Shown piece by piece: positions 11,031 through 23,896 of a stretch of 64,000 nucleotides of DNA. This stretch comes from Euprymna scolopes (taxonomy: Eukaryota; Mollusca; Cephalopoda; Sepiida; Sepiolidae). The stretch's first letter is position 1. Each line of letters opens with the position of its first letter. The notes under the pieces are model-generated. The model worked only from the letters and a program-made list of their open reading frames with translations, made no database searches and had not been told where the DNA came from. Made by a program: the position numbers and the translations under genes. The DNA lies in NCBI GenBank assembly GCA_024364805.1, contig CM044490.1, forward strand, positions 93,640,918 to 93,704,917. Reading direction: 5' to 3'.

Positions 11031-13527
11031 ATAGCATGCAGTGATTTATAAATGTTACACATTTGTCTGAAGATAAACCTAAGTATTTATTTATAGAAAA
11101 TCAAACTTCCTTTCAGCTAGGAACTAGCATGGTTATCTGGCATTGCTCAGGAGTATGGCTAACAAAGCAGCACAGTTAAAAAACAATGCCTAACATCTTT
11201 AATTCTATAAAAACTTCTTCATTCTATTCTTCTCTCCCTCTTACTGGAAAAATTCAAATCATCAATTCAAATGTTGACACTATCCCCACTGACATAACTG
11301 TCTAATTCTGTTCCTGTTCATATCTTAAATAATGAATATAAAAAGGGGGGAGGGGCTTTTAGTTAAAAAAAAACAAAAAAAAACAACAACTCTCTTTAAT
11401 ACAAGTTCAGAATAACCATTACAGAGTTTAGATTGTCTCATCTTCACTATTAGTCTGAGAAATATACTCACTTTGTGTGGCCACAAATTTGCTGATTGCA
11501 GTTGCATGCAGAGGTAACCCTCCCTACCTAAAATAGGGCCATATATTTTTTTATACTGTACTAGCTGTCCCTATTTAGCACTGTCTGGTAGTATACTGAC
11601 TTGCAAGTTGTTTTGCTTTTCTGTTTTTGAAACCAAGCAGTTTTATTTGAACCATCTGCAACTATAAAAGTCTGATTTTTATAAAAAGATGATTTTCTTC
11701 CAAGTTCAAATTATTTTACTTATTATAAAATTATATATAATTTAGATTAATAATAAGAAAAGCCTCATCTAAATTAAAATTTTTCTATAGGAAAAAAAAG
11801 TCATAATTTTATCTAAAATGTAAATATTAACAAAATATCAAATCAAAGAAATCAAGTTTTAGGGTATATTTTAAAGAATTTTTATATTAAATTCAGCAAT
11901 TTCACCAAGAGAATGTAACTTTAAAATAAAACTAATTAGCTAGAATAAACCATCTTCAACAAGACAATTTCAACCATTTCAAAGTGAAAGTCATCATCTA
12001 TCGTCTTTAATACTTTTCCAATGTGTAATATCTTTAATATAATAATCATTATTATTGGTTGTATTTAATGGAATGTAATGAAGTCATGTTAAGTTTGCAC
12101 ATTTTTAAACTTAAGCATCTACATCATCTACATCATCTGCAGAAATTAGGATCGTTGGATGATACCAGGTAGACCTGCTAGTATAAATATAAAATTAAAA
12201 CAATTTAGGAAAAATAATTTAACAAAAAATAAAAATAAAATTTTTGCTTTTATATCCTTTTTTATTAAATAGGTAAGCAACTAATTATATTCTTCAATTT
12301 AAAATGAGTTATTTCCATTGCTGATTTGTAGTTTTAGTTGATTTTCAAAATGATTTATCGTAGGAGTTTGTCTTGGTTGGACTAAGCAATGTTAAAAATA
12401 AATTGTAGTTAAGTATTACAATAGTACAACAGAAAAAAAAAACAAAAAAAACTGCAAACCTCAATGCAAGGATGGAATAAAGTTTTATTTGGGCCTAACT
12501 TCCCCATATTGTATGAAGTATTCCCAAATTTATGATGGGGAAAAAGCGTTTCTCTGATGTGGATAAAATTTTGTATGATGGTTACAGTTACCAAAGAGCA
12601 TCAGATTCAGTTATCAAATTTGAAAAAAGTGGACCAGATTTTTTAAAGATAAAGGATGTGGGACTTTATTGACTAAGTAGAGAGTCTCTGTGAATAAATG
12701 AATTTATTTATAAATTCATGGGCCAAGTAGAGAGTCTCTGTGAATATATAAATTTATCGCTAAAGTATGACTTTCACCTTTTTCCGTGACCTTGAACCTA
12801 TATCCCAAAATTCAATAATTTCAAAATCATGATCGATATTGTGACTAAATGTGATGACGATTGGTCAAGTGATGTGAATGCTAAGTTTTCCACAAACAAA
12901 CAGTGACAAACTTAACTGAAAACATAACCTTGATGGAGATGATGACAAATGAAAATTGGTTAGTTTAAAGCAAAGTCTTATTTGTCAGCTTAAATGTTAT
13001 TTAGGTCCAATTTTTAAAATCTGTCAGACTTTTTTATGTCTTTAATTAGAAAATAACAATTATCATCACCAATTTCATTATATCAAACTTTGAAGGTCTG
13101 ATGTTTCAGTTATATGGCATATCAATCCTTTAAAGTCATTTCATGGTAAAACACCATTCACCTATTGTATATAACTGAACACAAATTACTATTTTGCACA
13201 TAACTGTGGGGGTGGGGGGATTTAAGGTTCATACCTTACCCAAAGTATTCGTACATAATTGAATGCAATAGATCAGATGGTATCCATTAACCCAATCATC
13301 CATCAATCACCGATTAAAAAAGGATCCAAAAAAGCTCCTCACTTTAAATAAAAAAATATGCTATAAAAAAAATATAGTTTTAAACTAAGAATAATAAGTC
13401 TTGCTCCTATGTTAGCAAGAATGTCACTCACTACTTGAAAATATTGACTTGCCAAGATACAAAGAAATTTCTAAAAAGTAATTTAATATTGTGACAGAAT
13501 TTATTTTTAAATGAGATTCAATAATTT
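11031..13527. other. AT-rich intergenic DNA
   Basis: Holds repeat E copy 2. A possible Helitron 3' relic (CTAGCTGTCCCTATTTAGCAC at 11568) was too decayed to bound. No credible coding exon. Confidence 0.5.
12113..12270. repeat. Repeat E, copy 2
   Basis: Near-duplicate of 10341-10481; CTACATCATCTACATCATCTGC shows a small internal expansion of one motif. Confidence 0.9.
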
Positions 13528-13987
13528 GTATTATTTGCATTATTCAAACTACTGTTCTCATCTTGAATGTTATTCTCACAATAATCAAGTCGATGTAACC
13601 TTTGACCTCTTTCAGATGTGTTGTCTTAAATTTGAGAATCTGTACAGACATTCTGAACAGAACTCTTTATTTAATTCACTCAGGTAGTTTGTTCTCATGC
13701 CATCATGACAACGTAGAAGTTTTAATTCTTAATTGTATCCTTACTATAGTTTGTACTGAGGATTGAACCTTTACCTCCAGAAGGATTATCTAGAACTGAT
13801 TATTACTTAGCACTTTTATCCATTATGCTACAAGTACATGGCTGGTAGAATGAGAACAAGCATACCTCATGGATGAAATAAAAGGTTCAATTCAAAATAC
13901 AGATTGCAGAGTTTGACAAGAACATTGGCAGCTACATCAGTCAAAACGTTGTGAGAATAACGTCCAAAACGAAATCCAAATAATACT
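13528..13987. mobile_element. Long-TIR element, repeat family M
   Basis: Left GTATTATTTGCATTATTC.., TGAATGTTATTCTCACAATA and right (complement) GTATTATTTGGATTTCG, GACGTTATTCTCACAACG form decayed inverted ends of about 60-80 bp. Left ends recur at 28430, 50155 and 58825; a right end at 42265-42345. Confidence 0.6.
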
Positions 13988-15132
13988 ATTTATTTTTTGA
14001 GGTCATTCCCTAATGATTGTAAAACACAAGGTAAATGGTGTGCAGAGGGCTAGTAGCTCTCTACCAGGGTTGTCTCCGACTAATCTTGATGGCTCCCAGC
14101 ACGATATGAAGTGCAAAATATAGTATCTCAATAGTGAATGATCGTCATGCATGGTGAGAAGTCACATCATTCTCGACAACATGGTGAATCTAAAGGGCTA
14201 TAACTACAAATTCTGCTACTTCGTGGATAGAAGTAGTTCCAGTTGCACTCACCAACAAACTGATGATCTGATTCTGAAAACAGTATTTTCACAAAAGATA
14301 GTATATTTATCTGATGTTTTTAACGTTTTTCTATTTTAGTTTCAAACTAATATGAATTCCAGAAATTTAATTTTTTTTTAGTTTAAAAAAACAAATCATT
14401 CCTACCTACAAGATAAAAAACAAAGTTTATCCCAGAAAAAGATTAATAGTTAAAACAAAGATATTGTGAATTAGTTCACAATGAATAAGAAAAATTAACG
14501 ATTCAGAGACATATGAAATGGAAATAGTAATACCACATAACCACATAATTTGAGTTTAATTATTGTACAGATTTAAAAACATTTTCGCTTTAACTTTCCA
14601 GTAATCCTGCATCATAGTTAACAGCGAAGAAATTGAAAATAAAACGACTGCAACTAATAAGTTCAATCCATATACTTTTAAAGTATGCAATTCGATTGTA
14701 AGATTTATTATCTCTGTATTTACATAGAATTATCAAAACGAAAAAAAAAAATGATTTTCTTTTTTAATGGCATCAGTTAACAACAAAGGGCCAAGGAACC
14801 ATTTTATTTCTCGCATGTCAAAAGAGAGATCTTTGAACAAATTTTAATTTTAAAATAAAAAAAAACTTAAAAATAAAAAAAGTTTGATAGAAAATTAAAT
14901 TTTAATGTGTTTAAGTTTTTTGTTGTATATTTTGATTTCAATTTCTCCACTGTTAACTATATTGTCACATTATCAACTTTATTTGTATTTAACTCCTTTC
15001 GTTTAAATTAAACTACAAAAAGAATTTTAAAAAAAAAATGAATCAATGATCAATAAATAAAATACTTGGTGACATCCCTCCTTCATAAATGAAACCCACG
15101 GAATAAGTAACAAAATTCATAATCCCCCCCCC
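13988..15132. other. AT-rich intergenic DNA, nothing recognised
   Basis: Short open frames only, no recognised repeat. Confidence 0.5.
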
Positions 15133-15162
15133 NNNNNNNNNNNNNNNNNNNNNNNNNNNNNN
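15133..15162. other. Assembly gap, 30 N
   Basis: Thirty N between a C run and a T run; open frames across it are meaningless. Confidence 1.
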
Positions 15163-15499
15163 TTTTTTACAATGCAACCACATAGCATAGTTAGTACCAA
15201 TAAACTTCGGTTTTATGAATAACTTGTTCATAAAATTTGAGCCATAAATATCGAATGAGCTTTTTTATTTATTGCCAGGATATATGGAGACACTTTGATG
15301 ATGGTCTCATTATGTGGTCTAATCCTGAAAGAGCTTCAAACTTATTCAGACCATAACCCCTAGATTTTTTTTTTTCGATAAGTTTATCTCAAAACAATCC
15401 TCTGATTCCTGGAAGGACGATCAGAGCTAAATTCAGAGGACTGTTAAGAGAGGAGCATATCAAACGTTATTGACAATTTTGCTGCATCAAGTGTGCTTA

Positions 15500-15690
15500 T
15501 ATTTGAACAGTAATAAAAAAACTGTTGGTCATTCATGATTAGAATTTAGTGGACAAGTTAGTCGTGAATTTAAGTTTATTAATATTGTACATGGTTAAAT
15601 TGCAGAAAAGATTTGTCAATGATTCTATGGGTCACATTTTTGTGGAGGTTACCCAGTACAAGTAAATCAAAGCCCCAAAACAACTCCTTA
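15500..15690 (-). repeat. Family F right-end copy
   Basis: GTGGACAAGTTAG, TTTAAGTTTATTAATATTG, TTAAATTGCAGAAAAGATTTGT parallel 5136-5220. Confidence 0.5.
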
Positions 15691-15977
15691 ATGTGTGCCT
15701 TTTTTTTTCTGGCAATGCAAACATCTGTCAGGAGAGAAGGGTGAACTTTAAAAAAAAAAAAAAAAAAAAATGTATTTCGAGTTTTTCAAGTTCGTTAGAT
15801 TTTATATTTCCAAATATGAGGTGACCAATACTATGGTGACCACGTCTGATATGAAAGGAGTTGATATGACTGAACAAGATAGAAAATAACCAATCCCACT
15901 GTTTATGTCACCAAGAGAGTGAGCATCATTTTATTTTCTTCATCCTGAATAAACAACTGCTCAACCATGGTGACTTC

Positions 15978-16003
15978 CTAAGAATTCTGGACGATGATGG
16001 GAA
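15978..16003 (-). CDS. VAMP4: VAMP4 exon 7, 26-bp terminal coding microexon
   Basis: A strong pyrimidine tract and CAG precede 26 coding bases. They complete an isoleucine, then encode PIIVQNS and TAG. Phase fits exon 6 exactly and the total length (140 aa) matches the family, which is why I prefer it to reading through the exon 6 donor. The tail sequence itself is not conserved with vertebrates, so this exon is less certain than the others. A candidate AATAAA on this strand lies at 15930-15935. Confidence 0.75.
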
Positions 16004-19000
16004 CTGAAAAGAAAAAGAAAAAAAAAATTCATTTCGAAGAACAAGATAAAAGTAATCGAAAAAGAAATTGAATTAAAGTGATCTTCTGTGAATGGTAAGA
16101 TGCAAATATAAAGAAATAATTTGAACGAAAATGATTTTGTGTGGATCAATAATGACAATTATTTACTACATAAATACAAAAGAAAAGAAATTACTTTGCA
16201 ATGAGGACGTATTTAATTGTTTGTTGTTGAGTGAACATTTATTGAATATTTCCCATTTATCAGCAGATTTCAAATACATGGGCAGATAACTGCTTTCCAA
16301 AATACTTTTTAAACAAGGGAGATAACCAAAGGGTAAAGTTACTTCCCCTTTTAAATATAAAGAAATATTTAAAAGTATTATTTTTTTCTAGATGAAAATC
16401 TATTCATCTAACGTAAATACAAAGAAAATCAATTAAAGTTAATTAGTTTGTTCGGAAAATATTGACTAATTTCTGAAACAAATATTTATTTATCAAGTGT
16501 ATTTACTTTAATCATAAGAAGATGTGACACAAAGGTCAGAAGACTAAGCCAGCACACAGGTGATGCACACTAGCCCATTAAAAATTGCCTGGGGAGTCCC
16601 ATCAGCATTCCTCAGTGAGGGTGCCTCAGTCGGTTAGCTATAAACTATCTCCTTCCCAAAGCAAGAAGGCAAGGTTTAGGAAGATGGACTTCCTAGAGCT
16701 GAAGAAAACAAATACCACTGTCTGACAGAAAAAAAGTCTACCTCATTGGTTCAGTCTTGGTCACACTGATTGTTGAGGACAGGTACTCGATCGATTGATA
16801 TGATTGCCATGAGAAAAAGTGATGGCTTTATTTGTCAAGTTTTCATACTTTACCAATTTTTGTCAGATGGTCGGGCAATGATGAAATTATACATATTTCC
16901 GAGATATTTTATTTGAGAACATTTTTGTGTTGTGCTTTACTTATAATTTCATCTTCAGACAGAGACACTACAGATATAATAAATATTAGATCACTCATGC
17001 CTTGTTCAGTCAGTATATTATATGTATTGTTATCTATTATATAAATTTCATCTGTCTGTTTAAATGTATGTATGTATGTCTGCCTAAAATTTTTAATAGA
17101 GGCGACAGATTTTCACGAGATCGGTATTGTTTCGAAACAACCCTTCGGACGACAAATATCCAAAAATTGGCTAAAAGCATTAATTCCGTCACCCTCAACT
17201 GGGCACACTTCTACAAGGAGGGGATCACTTTTTTCACCGATATTTTCGAAAGTCATCCCCCTCTTTTAGATTGACTAGCCTTAATTTAAACCTTTGCCAC
17301 TTCCAGTTTGGTAATGGACGCAATGGCAAAGACATCACTTTTTCTCACATTTCTTTTCCTTTTTTGTGGCACAGGTTCAAGCCTGCCTGGCCACTACCAC
17401 TTTTTTTTTTTTTTTTTTTTTTTTTTGTCAACAAACACCTAAAAATCCGGGTAATGCTGGACACCCAGGCTAGTATATTTAAAAATTCCAAGTTATGACA
17501 GCTGCTGTTGAACACAATCTGAGGATGCATATGATGTCATGAAAGATTGATGATAGTTTTTGATAACTTTTGAAAAATAATTTAGTACATTTTCTAATAT
17601 CATCCATTTTTAAGTAAATATATATTTTTTATACTATTTATACTAGGCGAACTGCACTTGGATAGATTAACTTTTAGAAAGTAGACAACATCATAAAAAG
17701 TAGAAAGTCCACTATAAGCATTATGAACGCAACATGCCTATTGTGACGTATGCTAGTGAATCATGGTCACTTAATACAAGAATAGAAAAGCTAAAAATTT
17801 TCAAATGCATTTCATTTTGAAAAATTTTCAAAATGAAATGCATTATGCTCAGCTTCAATCTACATGAAAGAAAACGCATATAGAGATCAGACAGCAAAAT
17901 GACATCATAGCTAGCATATGAATGATTTAGCATTGTGTGATAGACTGGACTCCCAGATAATGGAAAAGTCTATGAGAAAGGTTAAAAAATCTGGTGGAGA
18001 GACGACCTTAATAGCTAATTGGATCTTACATGATCACGCCCAGCCGAAGAATAAACAAGGTGGAAGGAAATCAGAAAGGGGTTCAACCTGCAGTAATGAT
18101 CAAAAACCCTAGAGATGATGATTTATTTTTTGATAATTATTCATTCTTGTTCCTTTCTCTCTTAATTATTTACATCGTTGACCTCTTCCCACAACTTCTC
18201 TTTTCATTAGCAAATTATTTGATCCCTGCAGATTATCCGGGAGGCAACTCATCACATAAGCAGCTGAAGTTGTGTAGATGCAATCCATTCTTCTTTTTCA
18301 TCATAATCATCGTTGTGACAGTGATTGTAAAACTTATTAATGAAGGCAGCATATGATCATTTAGAGTTTAACACCATTTCTCAGGGTTTGCATTTCTATT
18401 TTTTTGTATACATTATAACCTAAATAGTAACCCTTCCCATTATACATAGGGGAATAGAACAGCAGCTCCAAACCCAATCATTCTTTCACGATTTGGTAAA
18501 AAAAAAAAGAAAAAAGATTTTATCAGCTTATCTACTACATGTCACTTGAGACTTCCTGTCCATCATGTCACGTCCTGTATATATAAATCTAGTTCTACTC
18601 TACCTTACTTTATAAAGGAAAATTCTTTTGTCTTGTTTATTCTAAACATTTTTCTTTTTTTTTTCTTTTCACAAAGGAGTCACCATTTATCAAGGCTCAG
18701 AGGCCACTCGAGGATAAGGGTTAATAAGTGTACTGTGGTCAATGGGACAGTGACATAATTGTTAGTAGTGGAAATTTGGTAAATTGGATTACTTAAGGAG
18801 AACGGCTCATCAAGAACTTGTTTACGTTGGACTTGAAGACGACCATACTATAGTCAGCCGGAAAGCAGGCAAATGGAAGAGAATTCCACAGGTGCGCAGT
18901 TCTAAGAAAAAAGCGTTGTTCATGGAATCTACGTTTAGGTTTAGGCACGGATAAAGAGTTGGGGAAATTATTGATAGTGTTTTCAGCTAGACAAGTGTTT

Positions 19001-22000
19001 CTTGTGAAAGTTTGGCGAAGGGAGGGGACCATAGATTGGAGCTCAGACGAGCACTTGCCATGAAACTAACGATAAAGCAAAGACAGGCTTGCAACGTCAC
19101 TTCTGAGAAAGAGGTTGCAGGGAAGAGACAAGGACATCCCCCATGAGGTTACAAAGTCTATTTTGAACTCTGTCAAGGCAGGATAAGTCCTTCCTAGCAG
19201 CTCCTGTTTTTACACTTTTTTTTTTATCTATCCAAGTCAATAGCACTAAAACTGATGCTTTCCAGTTTTAAATCATCAGAGTTGTTTCATCAGCAATCCA
19301 CATGTTTTTCAAAAGAAAACCAAGACCACCTCAACCATGAACTTTTGCAATATAAAAATTTTAAACTACATGGTATAACAAAAGAAAAACAGGCTATATG
19401 TGATGTGGACACTTTAATTAATGAAAATCATTCCAGCAATGTTGCTTAAAAACATGACAAAATTATTGTTGAATATTTAAAATAAAAATGTTCAACTTAC
19501 TGATGATGACTGCTAACACCAGAAGAATAACCACACCTATGATTATCTTGGTCTGAAATTAAAACACAAAAAATTAGCTTTTTATTTAAAATATCACTTG
19601 GCTTATTTTCATTTTCAATTTACATGCAAAGCATTTAGTTTGGTTGTTCGGCTGTATTGTTTTATGGCATATCAACCCTTGCTTGAGTTATTTAATGTCA
19701 AATCCAGTAATTATAGAAAAAGATTTTATGTGGATTTTTTTTTTTACATGGGGGGGGGGTCACCACTTATCAAGGCCCGAAGGCCACTCAGGGATAAGAG
19801 TTATTGCGTGTACAGTAATCAATGAGATAGTATTGTAGTAATCATTAGTATTGGGGGTTTTGATAGAGTTCTTTATAACTCCAAATATTTATTTATGGGG
19901 CTTGGTTGGATCGTCCTGATTCAGGCCAAATCCAGGAAAAAGTGTTCATGCTTTAAGCTCCCTACATCTTCAGATATTTATTCATGATGTTTGGTTTGGA
20001 TGTTTTGCAGTGAAAGATCATGGTTTTTGATTTTGCAGATCATGACGGAGTCTTGCAAAGAGGAAGGAAAAAAAACAATAATATTAGTATTTGGTGCAAT
20101 TTAGGTCAGGAAGCCAGTATCTTTAAACAGCCAAAGGTTTTAAAATCAGTATTAAAATATTTTGGTGCTTATGTCAACGGATACTTAAATCTAAGGGAGA
20201 TAACCAGCATAGACATAACAAAAATAGACATATTTTGTAAGGTATAATTTGGGGCACTGAATAATCAGTAGATAATATACCTGCAAGCATCGAGTGAAGT
20301 TAGTCCCAGAAATTTCAACAAAAAAACAACTAGTTAATCAATGAACTTAAAATATAACAATGTTAAGTAACAAAATAAACTTATTAATTAACGTACACAA
20401 AATAAAGTAAACAACCTGCTACAATGAAACGATGGTAATTAAGCAAAAACAAAATGAAAACAAAGAACATTTTGGAAATAATTAAACCGTCAATTTAATT
20501 TTTTTTAAACAAAAATAAAAAAATAAAAAAAATAAGAAATTTTTGAATGAGAATTTTCAAGTATTTAAACTGTCAATAGCCAATAAAAAATGCTTCCCTT
20601 ATTTAAGAGAGAAAAAAAATGAACACTTCATCTTGTGCAGAATCTTTGAACGTTGTTATTTTTACCCTTTTTTATATATACATTTGTACATTTTAAGATT
20701 TTATGGATAATTTTTATTATTCATTTACTTTTGGATGAGAGTTTTCACAATACATGTACTCGGATAGAGAAACGACAATGCAAGTTTTTTCATTATTAAA
20801 TTCAATTTTTACAGTATATTTTGTTCATTGTCTACGTGAAACTACAGAACAGAAAAAAAAAAATTAAACTTTAATCATAGCCAGAAATTGACGGTTTAGA
20901 TATTTCAAAAAAGTTTTAATCATCCTGACGCTGACTAATTACTTAAAATGAAGAAAAACAAATTCCTTATTTTTTTAATTTGACAGTTTAAATACTTCAA
21001 AAATGTTTTTATTTTCGTTAATTAACAGGTTTATTTAATTTTTGTTTTTGATTAATTAACATTGTTTCATTGTAACTGGTTGTTTACTTTTTGTTTTGTG
21101 TACGTTAATATAAAGAGAAAAAAAGCACAAGTTCAACAGTATATGTTGATCCCACATCTCTAAAAGATCTAAGAAAGCTCTATAACCAATCTTGAGAAAT
21201 CTCTGAAAAAATAATTATGCAAAATAATTTCCATATTAAAGAATTTAGATGAACAATTTATTACATGCTATATATTTTTTTTATATTATTAAACTATAAA
21301 GTTATTAATGAATATTTATTATCAGTTAAAAAAAAATTGAAAAATTTTTATGAAAATATTTGAAAGTATATATATTTTTTTCAACAATGTTTTTTATTTT
21401 ATTGTGACAACATAGATAATCAATTGTTTCAAATGTTAACATACCCGACAATTTTGCCACCACATTCTGTGTCGAAGACTGTTGGACCGGGAACGGAAAA
21501 GTTCTGAATTATTGACAAGATCATCTGTTCATGGGAAAAAAAAAAAAAAAAAAAAATTAAATTAACGATTTTTTCAAATACGTCATTTCAGAAGCAATTT
21601 AAATTAAGGTTTCAACAGTGGTTGGAGTAACTTTATTTGTTTTATATTTTCATAATTATAAATTTTTTGTATGGCATAATCACGTTGACACACCGGTTCC
21701 CACTGGATCACCAAAGTTAAGCAACATTGAATCTGGTCAATACTAAGTGGGTAACCATTTGGGACTTCCAGGTGCTGTATATGCTCTCTGCTTATCTCAG
21801 CATTGTTTCCAGTTGTCCTGAACTTGTCCTTGCCACAGGACTCAAACAGCGTCGATTCAGGAGAGGTGTGGTTGGGGATTGTGCAATCCCTGCCACACAA
21901 TTACATGCGCAGCTGTCCTTACAGAGGGTATCCATTGCCTTTTGAGACTGAATGGAAACATCAATAATTTTTTTAATACAAAGGATGTCTTCCATCGTTA

Positions 22001-23845
22001 ATACCCAAAAAAATGACTATGCGAAATTGCTAAGTCAAACTGCAACTTTCTTTTTATAAACCAATGTGTAGCCTCATTTTCTCTAAAACATCCATTTTTT
22101 TCTTTTCTTTTCTTAATAAAAAGAAATGAACATTCTATGAATTCATAATATTGTAGCATAAAATTAGAATATTTGATTTTATTGTTTGTGTATCATGGAT
22201 AACAAATGGTATAAATAGGAAAATGGTAAAGAAATGATTGAACTTACATATGAATAGATTTATTTTCTCACAAAGAAGGTTTGTTTGAAAAAACTAAGGA
22301 ACATAAGGCTAAGATAACAGACATAGTTACTAACAAAAGAGTTCATGTTAGTAGACACTAAACACACGCGAAATAAACAGGAATTATGGTTCTAAGACTA
22401 GTAGAAAAGATGCATGTTAAAAGTGTCTGAGAGCTCCAATCAGAAGCCAGATCTAACAAAATCAAAAATGTGAAAAACTTGCAAAAATGAATTTTGCTTA
22501 GTTTGAAATGTATGACTAGAAAGAAGAAAAGGTTCACTTTGAATCTCGTACAACCGTGTAGAGCGAGTCAGTTTTATATTCCTGATTGTATTCACTTGTT
22601 GCTCAATAATTCAGGGGAGATAACTTATAGTCAGGGGAGATAACTCCTAAATATTCTGTGCTTCCAATAGTATATACTAGTGGGGGGGGGGCACTCGGCT
22701 TTGTTCAGGCATAAAATACGCTTAAATATGAATATTTTAATTTGTCCAGATTTCATATTATTATAGTCGGGAGTTCAAAAGTAAAAAAAAAAGTATTTAG
22801 GTGCTATCAGCTAGAATCGAAACCGAAACTGTAGCTGACATTATCACTGAACCAACGTGAAACGCTTATAAAGTGATAAAAAATTAAAAATAAACTAAGA
22901 TGAATGCACATAATGTTAAGCATTTTTTTTCAATTTTGATCCATTTTTGACTCTTAAAAACTATTTTAACCGACTAAAGCCCTGCAAAAAAATCCAATCA
23001 TCTGAGGCCCTTTGCACTGCTCTGTGCCTTTTAGTTTTGGAGGAGATAGAGTTTGAAAATGTGGAGACAGACAAACATATAGCCATTTATATATTAGATT
23101 TACTGCTTTCATAAACATCCACTTCAAAGATAGGAGACTAGTGACAAATGCTGGGACCCAATGACAATTGGTTAATTATATAATACTAGCCTGGGTGCCC
23201 AGCGTTGCCCGGGTGTCCGGAGGTGTGTGTTAAGCAGAGAAAAAAAAAAAAGTGTTAGTAGGCAAGGCAGGCAGACTCAAACCCGTGATGCGAAGGTGGA
23301 AAAGAAAGTGAAAGAAAACGCAACATTTTACTACTACGCTACAAAGCCATAGGAATTGAAAAGCATTCAAATTTAGCAATGTCAATCAAAAAGTTGACTT
23401 GCTAAATGAAGGAGTTCATACAGGTGCAGAAATGAACATTGGCTGAAAGCCAGTTCAGCTTTCCGCTGTTTCATTTTTTTAATTTCCCCACGATGTTGGG
23501 GGAAAACCAGCTCCCCACAAAAAGGGGGTGTCCAAATGAACAGCAATTGTCTGATATGAGTGGTTTCCCCCAGATTGATCAAAGCTGATTGTTTTCTGGA
23601 CGTCCCAGCATAAAAGGCCAGGAAACTGCCTTCGCTTTCGATTCAGTTTCGCTTTTATACGAAAAACATGAACAAACACGCAAGATGATGGAATAGCGTA
23701 AATTTTATAAAAATCGATGTAAATAAAAGTAGATACAATGTGCGTTCGCAAATCGTAGATATTATGATCTAGGGAGCATATAAAAAGTTTTAAAGAATAG
23801 TAATCCACCCCCGCTTCGCCTGAAAAATGTGTGCACTACTTTTGC

Positions 23846-23896
<51 letters not shown>

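Noticed and set aside
18264-18356. Basic-plus-hydrophobic tail ([22 protein letters not shown]) on the plus strand resembling a SNARE-like anchor
   Set aside because: On the strand opposite to VAMP4, within a T-rich stretch, with no SNARE motif upstream or acceptor of matching phase; most likely chance.
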